From Gemmatimonadaceae bacterium (GTDB taxonomy: Bacteria > Gemmatimonadota > Gemmatimonadetes > Gemmatimonadales > Gemmatimonadaceae), in contig JABAQJ010000011.1 in assembly GCA_019186945.1 (NCBI GenBank), positions 62,001-126,000 of the forward strand: a stretch of 64,000 nucleotides of DNA, written 5' to 3'. Every line of letters begins with the position of its first letter. The stretch's first letter is position 1. The position numbers were made by a program, and so were the translations under genes. Shown in pieces: positions 45,764 through 54,023 of this stretch. The notes under the pieces are model-generated. The model saw only the letters and a program-made list of their open reading frames with translations. It did not search any database and had not been told where the DNA came from.

Positions 45764-46488
45764 CCTCGCCGTCGAGATCCCGGCTTGCGTCTGGCAGCCG
45801 GCGTGGTGCTTGCTGGCGACGGTTCCTGCAGGACGAATCCGACGCCGCGCAGGGTCGCGAGGAGTTGGACCTTCTCCCCTTCGTCGATCTTGCGTCGCAG
45901 GCGCGCCGTATAGACGTCGATGATGTTCGAGTACAGGTTGGCCGTATCGTCCCAGACGTGCGCCATCAGCTCGGCGCGGCTGACGACTCGCCCGGCGTTC
46001 CTCGCGAGGTGCAGCAGCAACGCGAACTCCTTCGCGGTCAACCTGATGTCGCGCGCACCGCGCTTCACCGTGTGACGCGCCGTATCGATCACGAGGTCGC
46101 CGATCGTGAGCGGCGACTGCATTACTTCACCGCGTCGCCTGGTGAGGGCTCGCAAGCGTGCGAGCAGTTCGCCGAAGTCGAAGGGCTTCACCAGGTAGTC
46201 GTCGGCGCCAGCGTCCAGCCCGCCGATGCGATCCGCGACGGCGTCCAGAGCGGTCAGCATGAGGATGGGAACCTGGCTCCCGCCTGCGCGGATCGCACGA
46301 CAGATTTCGATCCCGGAAGCGCCCGGGAGGAGGACATCCAGGATGACGACATCGTACTTGTTGTCGCCGAGCAGCTCCATGGCCTGAGCACCATCGGCCG
46401 CCGGGTCGACAGCATACGAGACTTCGCGGAGGCCGCGAGTCACCGCGGTCCGAAGCTGCTGGTCGTCTTCCGCGAACAGGATCCTCAT
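45760..46488 (-). CDS. OmpR/PhoB-family response regulator
   Basis: A 242-aa regulator with a complete receiver (Glu7/Asp8/Asp9, phospho-Asp51, Lys101) and a winged-helix DNA-binding domain (KEFALLLHLARNAGRVVSRAELMAHVW, then VYTARLRRKIDEGE). The basic tail (ARRKPGSRRRG) may help DNA binding. It is the first gene of the regulator-kinase-S9 peptidase operon, divergent from the ADOP permease across 299 nt, so the permease is a plausible target. Confidence 0.95.
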   Translation of the reverse strand: MRILFAEDDQQLRTAVTRGLREVSYAVDPAADGAQAMELLGDNKYDVVILDVLLPGASGIEICRAIRAGGSQVPILMLTALDAVADRIGGLDAGADDYLVKPFDFGELLARLRALTRRRGEVMQSPLTIGDLVIDTARHTVKRGARDIRLTAKEFALLLHLARNAGRVVSRAELMAHVWDDTANLYSNIIDVYTARLRRKIDEGEKVQLLATLRGVGFVLQEPSPASTTPAARRKPGSRRRG

Positions 46489-46787
46489 CCCGGCAACCTA
46501 GTGCCTAACAAGGCGCGCCGCGACCGGGGGCCAGGACAGGGGAGTCGGCGACGACGCCGAAACCGCGCGGCGCGGCCCTGGCGACGTCCAGAGGCCGTTT
46601 TCGACAGAATGCGGCACGGCGACGAGTCGAAGCGCGCGAACAAGCGCCACTCCACCGGCGCGAGTCCTCCGGCCCGATCGGATCGCGCCTGCCTCCGTCC
46701 GCCGGCCGGCACGCGAGTGCGCAGGCGCTCCCCGCTTCCCCTGGTGCCTGACCGCGCTAAGACTTATGTGCTCCATCGCGGCCAACC
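46489..46787. other. Divergent region between regulator and ADOP permease
   Basis: 299 nt with no supported gene. A CCTAAC word is at 46504-46509. Neither start has a clear ribosome site. Confidence 0.4.
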
Positions 46788-49262
46788 ATGACGTTTCGCC
46801 TCCGTTCGATACGACGTAGCCCGGCCCTCGCGCTGGCCGTTGCCGGAATGATCGCGTGCGGCATCGGCATCACGACCGCCACGTGGTCCATGGTCGACGC
46901 GGCGATCCTGAGTCCTCCGCCGTTCGCCGATGCCGGTCGTCTCGTGATCCTGTACACGACGCATCGCTCGCCAGCCGAAGGGCGCTACAATGCCCGCTGG
47001 TCGTATCCACGAGTCGAGTGGCTGCGCGGACAGTCGCGCACTCTGGCGGTGGTGGCGGACTACAGCGGTCCCACGTCGTTCACGCTGGCGGGCGACGTCT
47101 CCGGTTACGCCGAAGCGGTGACGGGCGAAGTCGTCTCGCCGGAATACTTTCCGACGCTCGGCGTTTCGGCGTCCGTCGGTCGCACATTCGCCGGCGAGGG
47201 AGTCGGCAGCGGCGGCCAGGCGGTGACGGTGATCGGTTACGATCTGTGGCGCAGACGGTTCGCTGGCAATCTCGCGATCGTGGGACGCGAGGTGCGAATC
47301 AACGGCACGCCGCTCACCGTGATCGGTGTCATGCCACCAGGCTTCCGCGGCTTGACGGACGAGGCGCAGCTGTGGATCCCGGCGGCCCTTGCCCCCGCGG
47401 TCGCCTTCCCGGAGTACCTCGTCGCGGATGACGATTTCATTTCCGCCGTAGCGCGTCTTGCACCCGGCGTCTCGCTGGAAGGGGCGCGCGCCGAACTGGA
47501 CGCGTTAGGGCGGCGCGCCTATGAGGCGATACCGCTGCCGGATGCCGACCAGGACGACCCTGGTGCGACAGCGGTCCCGCTAAACGAAGCTCGCGTGCAC
47601 CCGACAGTACGGCGTGCCGTCCTGCTGCTCCTCGGCGGCGTTGCCCTGCTGCATCTGCTGGCGTGCGCCAACGCCACCAGCCTCCTCCTCGGGCACGCAG
47701 TCGCACACCGGCGTGAGGCGGCGGTGCGGCTGGCGCTGGGGAGCAGTCCGCGACGCCTGTTTCTTCACTACGCTGCGGAGGCGGCAGCCGTCGTTGTGGC
47801 TGGCGGCATGTTCGGCATTGTGCTGGGATTCTGGCTCAGCACCTGGATCGAGACGCCGGCGGCGATGTGGGGACCGCGCAATTTCTACGGTAGCCTCGCC
47901 GCGTTCGCCGACCCCGACTACTCGTGGCGATCCGTCGTGTTCGGGATAGTGCTGACGATCGTGAGCGCCGCTCTTGTCTCCGTGTGGCCAGCGTTCACCG
48001 CGGCCCGCGTCCCGGTGCATTCCGGTTTACGGGAGGGCACGCGCGGTACCTCCAACGATGGCGCGCCTGGCAGAGGGCCGTCGGCGCGGGCCATGATCGT
48101 GACGCTCGAGACCGCGCTGGCGATCGTCCTGCTGGTCGCCGGCGGGATGCTGATCGACAGCTTCAATCGAATGCGCAGCACACCCCTCGGCATCGCGTCG
48201 GATCGAGTGCTCACGTTCTCCATTCAGCCACCCGAAGCGGCGGTCCCGGTGGCGTCCGCACCGGCGTTCATCCAGCGGATGCTGGACGCGATCGGTGCCG
48301 TGCCGGGCGTCGTGTCAGCGAGCGTTGACGGGGGTGCCCCGCTCAGCGGGACTGCGCGCAGTTCGCTGTACATCGTCGGTCGTCCCTGGCCGTCGGCGTC
48401 GGGGCCACCGCCGGTCCTGCGTCATTATGTCGCACCGTCGCACTTCGCCACTCTGGGTATTCCTCTTCTGCGCGGACGCGGTTTCGGCGCGCAGGACATC
48501 GCCGGCAGACCAAGGGTGGCCGTGATCAGCGAAACGGCGGCGCGCACCTACTGGCCGAACGAAGACCCGCTCGGTCAGCGCGTATGGTTCGGCTCCAGCA
48601 GCTTCGATCGACCGGACTCCAGCGCCGAGATAATCGGGATCGTGGGCGACGTATTGTATGAGCCGCTCGATGTCGGCCCGAACCGCAGCAGTTTCTACAC
48701 ACCGTTCGCACAGTTCAGCTATGCGGGACGACTCTACTTCGTACGCACCACCGGCGCGCCATCGCTCGCCGTGGCGGCGATTCGCGATGCAGTACGGTCG
48801 GTAGAGCCGGACCTGGCGCTGACCGATGTCCGATCGCTCGAGGATCGGATCGGTTCGTCATGGGCCCGACAACGATTCGATGCGGTGTTCTTCGGCGTCA
48901 TCGGCGTGCTGGCGCTACTGCTCGCCGTGAGCGGAATCTTCGCTGTGGTGATGGCTTCGGTGGGTCGGCGCCGGCGCGATATGGGTATCCGGCTGGCCCT
49001 GGGCTCGTCACCCCATTCGCTGGTGCGGCTGGTGGTTCGCGAGGGCATGATGGCGCCGCTCGCCGGGGTGGCGATCGGAGTGGCCGCGAGCATCGCCGGA
49101 AGCGGTGTCCTGCGCGCGTCGCTCTATGGAGTCTCCCCGGCGGACCATCGGGTGCTGGTCATTACGGTCGCTGTGTTGCTCCTGGCGGCGAGTCTCGCCT
49201 GCCTGGCGCCGGCACTTCGGGCAACCCGGGTGGACCCCTGCGAGACGCTCCGCATGGATTGA
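46788..49262 (+). CDS. ADOP-type MacB/FtsX permease
   Basis: An 824-aa duplicated orphan permease. Two MacB-periplasmic and FtsX units are visible: first, PALALAVAGMIACGIGITTATWSMV and RREAAVRLALGSSPRRLF; second, MIVTLETALAIVLLVAGGMLIDSF and RRRDMGIRLALGSSPHSLVRLVVREG. ADOP proteins, abundant in Acidobacteria and Gemmatimonadota, have no ATPase of their own and probably use one encoded elsewhere, for peptide or lipoprotein-type export. Divergent from the two-component/S9 peptidase operon, which could regulate it. Confidence 0.9.
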   Translation: MTFRLRSIRRSPALALAVAGMIACGIGITTATWSMVDAAILSPPPFADAGRLVILYTTHRSPAEGRYNARWSYPRVEWLRGQSRTLAVVADYSGPTSFTLAGDVSGYAEAVTGEVVSPEYFPTLGVSASVGRTFAGEGVGSGGQAVTVIGYDLWRRRFAGNLAIVGREVRINGTPLTVIGVMPPGFRGLTDEAQLWIPAALAPAVAFPEYLVADDDFISAVARLAPGVSLEGARAELDALGRRAYEAIPLPDADQDDPGATAVPLNEARVHPTVRRAVLLLLGGVALLHLLACANATSLLLGHAVAHRREAAVRLALGSSPRRLFLHYAAEAAAVVVAGGMFGIVLGFWLSTWIETPAAMWGPRNFYGSLAAFADPDYSWRSVVFGIVLTIVSAALVSVWPAFTAARVPVHSGLREGTRGTSNDGAPGRGPSARAMIVTLETALAIVLLVAGGMLIDSFNRMRSTPLGIASDRVLTFSIQPPEAAVPVASAPAFIQRMLDAIGAVPGVVSASVDGGAPLSGTARSSLYIVGRPWPSASGPPPVLRHYVAPSHFATLGIPLLRGRGFGAQDIAGRPRVAVISETAARTYWPNEDPLGQRVWFGSSSFDRPDSSAEIIGIVGDVLYEPLDVGPNRSSFYTPFAQFSYAGRLYFVRTTGAPSLAVAAIRDAVRSVEPDLALTDVRSLEDRIGSSWARQRFDAVFFGVIGVLALLLAVSGIFAVVMASVGRRRRDMGIRLALGSSPHSLVRLVVREGMMAPLAGVAIGVAASIAGSGVLRASLYGVSPADHRVLVITVAVLLLAASLACLAPALRATRVDPCETLRMD

Positions 49263-49321
49263 TCCGCCCCTCGCTCTCCATGCGTGGCGACGGCGCGCGC
49301 CGTTCGTTGCCAAACGGACGA

Positions 49322-49963
49322 TCAGGCGCGCCTGGCCACCAGCAGACCGTCGCGGATCGGTACGATGGAACCGCTCCACTGCGGGGATGCGAACACCAAT
49401 TGCGTGAACTGGCGGATCCCCTCGGTGCCGAGCGACCGGTCCGCCGAGTCGAAGATCCTGCCGCTCCACAGCAGGTTGTCGGCGATCAGGAGCCCGCCCG
49501 GACGAAGCTGCCGTTCGATCACACCTAACGAATGCGGGTACCCGGACTTGTCGATGTCGTTGAATACGAGGTCGAACGGTCCCACTGCCGCATCGAGGGT
49601 GGCCACAGCCTCCCCGACGTGAAAGGTCACCGTGTCTGCGAAGCCCAGCTCGCCCAGGTACTTGCGCGCCCGCACGGACAGAGCCTCGTCCCACACCACG
49701 TGATGCACCGTCCCGCCACCGTTCTCTCTGACGGCTCTGGCAAACCAGGCAGTGGAATAACCGAAACCGGAACCCAGTTCGAAGACCTGCCTCGCGCCCG
49801 TCAGACGTGCCAGAAGGTAGCAGAGATGACCGCAAGCGGGACCGATGATCGGGAAGTCCGACTCAGCCGCTTCTTCCTCCAGGCGCGCGGTCAACGCGTC
49901 GCGTGGCGGAACGAGTCGATCGAGATAGCTGGCGACCTGCTGCGAGATCAATGAATCCTGCAT
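49322..49963 (-). CDS. SAM-dependent O-methyltransferase (family 3-like)
   Basis: A 213-aa methyltransferase resembling caffeoyl-CoA/catechol O-methyltransferases. The SAM motif VFELGSGFGYSTAWFARA, acidic VFNDIDKSGY metal/SAM-binding region, and LRPGGLLIADNLLWSGRI are all present. Substrate likely a catechol-like hydroxyl, but unknown. It stands convergent to the permease and 58 nt upstream of nothing co-directional except the globin gene, which precedes it on the same strand. Confidence 0.92.
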   Translation of the reverse strand: MQDSLISQQVASYLDRLVPPRDALTARLEEEAAESDFPIIGPACGHLCYLLARLTGARQVFELGSGFGYSTAWFARAVRENGGGTVHHVVWDEALSVRARKYLGELGFADTVTFHVGEAVATLDAAVGPFDLVFNDIDKSGYPHSLGVIERQLRPGGLLIADNLLWSGRIFDSADRSLGTEGIRQFTQLVFASPQWSGSIVPIRDGLLVARRA

Positions 49964-50021
49964 ACGAAGGAAGGATCGAGGTACTGTGCTGCGTTACCCG
50001 GTGTGCGGGCCCGACACGCCG

Positions 50022-50408
50022 TCATCCCGGCTCGTTCCGCATGTGATCCGCCAGGAAATGCAGGCGCTGCCGAAGGCGCTCGCGCAATTCAGCCGACATC
50101 TCCTGCTCGTCGAGCGCGCGGTCCATGCACCACACCCACTGATCGCGCTCTTCTTGCCCGATCCGAAAAGGGACGTGTCGCATACGAAGGTGAGGATGAC
50201 CATACCGATCTTCGTAAAGCGGCGGGCCACCAGACCAGCCGGTCAGATACATGAATAGTTTCTGCCGGGACCACTTGAGGCTCTGAGCATGCAACGACCT
50301 CACGCCACTGGCCTCCGGGGCCGTGTCCATGATGTCGTAGAATCGATCGACCAGGCGGCGAATCCCCTCCTCGCCACCCATGAGTTCGTACGGTACGGGC
50401 GCTGACAT
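50022..50408 (-). CDS. Group II truncated haemoglobin
   Basis: A 128-aa globin of the TrHbII class from ATG 50408. Family features are PYELMGGEEGIRRLVDRFYDIMD, the short helices around WSRQKLFMYLTGWSGGP, and the proximal-His segment GHPHLRMRHVPFRIG with the conserved Trp at WVWCMDRAL. It binds O2, NO or sulfide, usually for NO or oxidative-stress protection. It precedes the methyltransferase by 58 nt in the same direction. Confidence 0.9.
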   Translation of the reverse strand: MSAPVPYELMGGEEGIRRLVDRFYDIMDTAPEASGVRSLHAQSLKWSRQKLFMYLTGWSGGPPLYEDRYGHPHLRMRHVPFRIGQEERDQWVWCMDRALDEQEMSAELRERLRQRLHFLADHMRNEPG

Positions 50409-50605
50409 GCCGAAATCTAGGCAAAGTCGCTCTCGAACGCCGGGCATTCCCGGTCAGGCTGACTCGGCGGGGAGAACGACGCGATGTTCGTCGTCCGTCA
50501 CCGAGTCCTGGCTCACACGCTGTGCGATGCCGACGAGCGCTGATGGGGATGCTTCGTCGCGCTCCGGATGCCAGATTTCGCCACCCTCACAGAGTCCGAG
50601 TCACC

Positions 50606-53600
50606 ATGCGCCGAGCAGTTGCCGTCCTTGCCTCTGTCGCGCTCATGTCCACGAGCGTCGCCGCACAGTCCGCCGACCCTTCCGCCGCGCTGCGTTGGCG
50701 CTCGATCGGCCCCACACGGGCAGGACGCGCCCGGGCACTCTCCGGTGTAGCAAGCCAGCCTAACGTCTTCTACATAGGGTTCGACAACGGCGGCGTGTGG
50801 CGCTCGACCGATTACGGCAGCAACTGGGTGCCGCTCTTCGACAGCCAGCCGACGGGATCGATCGGCGCGATCGCCGTCGCGGCGTCGGATCCCGACGTCA
50901 TTTATGTCGGCAGCGGCGCGGGAATCATTCGACCCGACCTTGCCGTCGGGAACGGCGTGTACAAGTCCACCGACGCCGGTCGCACCTGGACGCACCTCGG
51001 CCTCGACGACACGCAGATGATCGCTATGATCGACGTCGACCGGCGCAACCCCAACCGCCTCTTCGTCGCGGCGCTCGGCCATCCCTACGGCCCGAATGCA
51101 GAACGCGGTGTGTATCGGTCGACTGACGGCGGTCGGACCTTCCAGAAGGTGTTGTACAAGGACGAGTACACGAGCGCCAACGACGTACAAATCGATCCGA
51201 ACGATCCAAATACGGTCTATGCGACGCTCTGGCAGCAGCAGCAGAGCTTCATCGAGGGTCAGGGTTTCGGCGGCGCGGGGAACGGTATCTTCAAGTCGAC
51301 CGATGGTGGCAACACTTGGCGCCAGCTCACGGAAGGACTTCCGCCAGTGATTCAAGCCAACCTGGCGATCGCACCGAGCAATTCAAAGGTGCTCTACGCG
51401 ACCGTCGCGGGGACGAGACCGGACAACCCGCAGTCGACCACAGGTGTCAACGGCTTCTACGCGTCGGAGGATGGCGGTGAGCACTGGAGACTCGTCAGCA
51501 GCGATCCGCGACCGCTTGCGCGCATCGGCGGCGGCGATCTGCCCACCTTAGGTGTCGATCCGAAGAATGAACGCGTGGTCTACAGTGCGTCTGTCGTATT
51601 CTGGCGATCGGAGAACGCTGGGCAGACCTGGTCTGCCGTGCGGGGTGCGCCAGGAGGCGACGACTATCAGAAAGTGTGGATCAACCCAAACGATCCGAAG
51701 ATCATCCTCGTCGTCACCGATCAGGGCGCCGTGATCTCTGCCAACGGCGGGGTAAGCTGGAGCAATTGGTACACGCAGCCGACAGGAGCGATGTACCATG
51801 TGACGGCGGACAACGCGTTCCCCTATCGAGTATGCAGCGGGCAGCAGGACTCCGGTTCGGCATGCGTCGCGAGCCGGTCGATGCATGGAGAGATCACATT
51901 CCGCGATTGGAGCCCTGTCAACATCCAGGAGTACGGCATCGCGGCACCCGACCCGAGGGATCCGGACAAGGTCTACGGCAGTCAGCGCCAGGGCGTATCG
52001 CTTTTCGACCGAAGAACCGGCCAGTCGACACAAGTTGGTCCCAGTGCCGAACAGCGCGGAACGCAGTTCGGGAGAAACGTCCGAACTATGCCCATCGCGT
52101 GGTCACCAGTAGATCCGACCGTGTTGTTCTATGCGAGCAACGTCGTTTGGAAGAGCACCGACCATGCGCACAGCTGGAAACGGATCAGTCCCGATCTCGC
52201 GCGTCAGACATGGGAGGTTCCTGCGAGCGCCGGGAAGTACGCGTTCGGTGTGAAGCCGGCGCCGGCGGGCTCGATCACCGCGCTCGCGCTCTCGCCGAAG
52301 GACATAAACGTGATCTGGGCGGGGACTGACGATGGAAATGTCCAGATGACCGTTGATGGCGGTGTCACGTGGCGGAACGTGACGCCGGCCGGGATCAAGC
52401 CGTGGACGCGGATCTTCAACATCGACGCGGGGCATTTCGATACGCAAACTGCTTATGTGGCGGCCAATACGCTGCGGATCGACGACCTGAATCCGCACTT
52501 CTACCGGACGCACGATGGGGGCAAGACCTGGACGGAAATCAGCTCCGGTATCGCACCGGGTAATGTTGCCAACGCGATCCGTGAGGATCCGAGGGTCCGT
52601 GGCCTGCTCTACGCAGCGACGGATGCCCAGGTCTGGGTGTCATTCGATGACGGCGATCACTGGCAATCGTTGCGCCTCAACATGCCGGCAATCTCGGTGC
52701 GCGACCTGAAGGTAAAGGATGACACCACCTGTTTGTGCGCGGATCTCATCGCCGGAACGCACGGACGCGGATTCTGGATCCTCGACAACCTGACACCGCT
52801 GAGGCAGGCCGCTTCCATGCGTGCTGCCGCGGATGCGTATCTCGTTCGGCCGCTGCCCGCCGTACGGGTGCGTTTTGCAACGAACGATCCGACACCATGG
52901 CCACCGGAGGTGCCGGCCGGCGAGAACCCGCCAATGGGGGCACTGATCGACTACTACCTCGCGAAGGACGCTAGCGGGCCAGTGACGATCGAGATCGTCG
53001 ATGCCAGCGAGAAGGTCGTGCGTGCGTACTCGAGCGCGGATCCGGTACGCTCACCCCATCCGGCGCTGGATCCGGCGGCGTACGATCAGTTGTGCCAGCG
53101 GAACCCAACCTTGCGGGACTGCAATGTTCCGCTGTACTGGCCCGCACCGCCCATCGTTGTGTCTTCGCGCGCTGGCGCACATCGACTGAACTGGGACATG
53201 CGGTACGCGCCTGTGACTGCCGGGGAAGAGTCGGCCGGCGATGACGAGGAGGCAGACGGGTCTGTGCCGCGACGGACGTATCAGCTGGCGAACGCACCAT
53301 GGGCAGCGCCGGGACAGTATTCGGTGCGCCTGACGGTGGATGGCAAGACATACACACAGCCATTGACCGTCCGAATGGATCCGCGCGTACGCACGTCGCC
53401 GACTGCGCTGGCGCAACTCGCCTCATTGTCGCGCGAAATGTACGACGGCGCACTCGCCACGCGCGCCGCGTATCAGTCCGCGCGGGCCCTGTCGGCGTCA
53501 CTGGAGTCGGTCACGGTCGCTGACGCTCCAGCCTTCAAGGCGCGACTCGATTCGCTCGCACCGGCTCCACAGCGCACTCCGAGATCTCCGTTCCGAAGGC

Positions 53601-53842
53601 CTGGAGCCACTGCCGGCGTAATGACGCTGGACGGCGCGAGCTCGGCGTTACTCGACGCCGCGATGGCGATGCAGTCTGCCGACGTTGCGCCGACAGCTGG
53701 TCAGGTCACAGCCGTCTCGAAAGCGCGCGAGCAGGGTCGCGCCGTCATGGCGCGGTGGAACGCGATCAAGACGACGGGCCTGACGGCGCTCAACGCGAGA
53801 CTGAAAGCAGCCGGACAACCGGAAGTGAGTATCCCGAAGTAA
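50606..53842 (+). CDS. Exported BNR/sortilin-type propeller protein
   Basis: A 1078-aa exported protein with signal peptide (RRAVAVLASVALMSTSVAAQ) from ATG 50606. Repeated Asp-box/BNR motifs (STDYGSNW, STDAGRTW, STDGGRTF, STDGGNTW, SEDGGEHW, SENAGQTW, STDHAHSW, THDGGKTW) form two beta-propellers over residues ~30-720, as in VPS10/sortilin and xyloglucanase-type proteins. A C-terminal Ig-like/helical domain follows. The hydrolase label common in databases is not proven; it may be a glycosidase, a peptide-binding protein or a protein-stabilising factor. It precedes a metalloprotease by 181 nt. Confidence 0.88.
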   Translation: MRRAVAVLASVALMSTSVAAQSADPSAALRWRSIGPTRAGRARALSGVASQPNVFYIGFDNGGVWRSTDYGSNWVPLFDSQPTGSIGAIAVAASDPDVIYVGSGAGIIRPDLAVGNGVYKSTDAGRTWTHLGLDDTQMIAMIDVDRRNPNRLFVAALGHPYGPNAERGVYRSTDGGRTFQKVLYKDEYTSANDVQIDPNDPNTVYATLWQQQQSFIEGQGFGGAGNGIFKSTDGGNTWRQLTEGLPPVIQANLAIAPSNSKVLYATVAGTRPDNPQSTTGVNGFYASEDGGEHWRLVSSDPRPLARIGGGDLPTLGVDPKNERVVYSASVVFWRSENAGQTWSAVRGAPGGDDYQKVWINPNDPKIILVVTDQGAVISANGGVSWSNWYTQPTGAMYHVTADNAFPYRVCSGQQDSGSACVASRSMHGEITFRDWSPVNIQEYGIAAPDPRDPDKVYGSQRQGVSLFDRRTGQSTQVGPSAEQRGTQFGRNVRTMPIAWSPVDPTVLFYASNVVWKSTDHAHSWKRISPDLARQTWEVPASAGKYAFGVKPAPAGSITALALSPKDINVIWAGTDDGNVQMTVDGGVTWRNVTPAGIKPWTRIFNIDAGHFDTQTAYVAANTLRIDDLNPHFYRTHDGGKTWTEISSGIAPGNVANAIREDPRVRGLLYAATDAQVWVSFDDGDHWQSLRLNMPAISVRDLKVKDDTTCLCADLIAGTHGRGFWILDNLTPLRQAASMRAAADAYLVRPLPAVRVRFATNDPTPWPPEVPAGENPPMGALIDYYLAKDASGPVTIEIVDASEKVVRAYSSADPVRSPHPALDPAAYDQLCQRNPTLRDCNVPLYWPAPPIVVSSRAGAHRLNWDMRYAPVTAGEESAGDDEEADGSVPRRTYQLANAPWAAPGQYSVRLTVDGKTYTQPLTVRMDPRVRTSPTALAQLASLSREMYDGALATRAAYQSARALSASLESVTVADAPAFKARLDSLAPAPQRTPRSPFRRPGATAGVMTLDGASSALLDAAMAMQSADVAPTAGQVTAVSKAREQGRAVMARWNAIKTTGLTALNARLKAAGQPEVSIPK

Positions 53843-54023
53843 GGCGCGACGCGGGTTCCGCGAGGCGCGTCTGTCGGGCGACGCCACAGGCATGGCGGCG
53901 GACCGGACTCCGGCCAGTATGGCGTGAGGGGTTCGGCCCATGGTTCCGCACTGAGCGTCCGTCGCCACTCATGCGTTCTGTTGTTGCACATCCCATCCAG
54001 CGTTCGACGGAGAAACCCTCACG

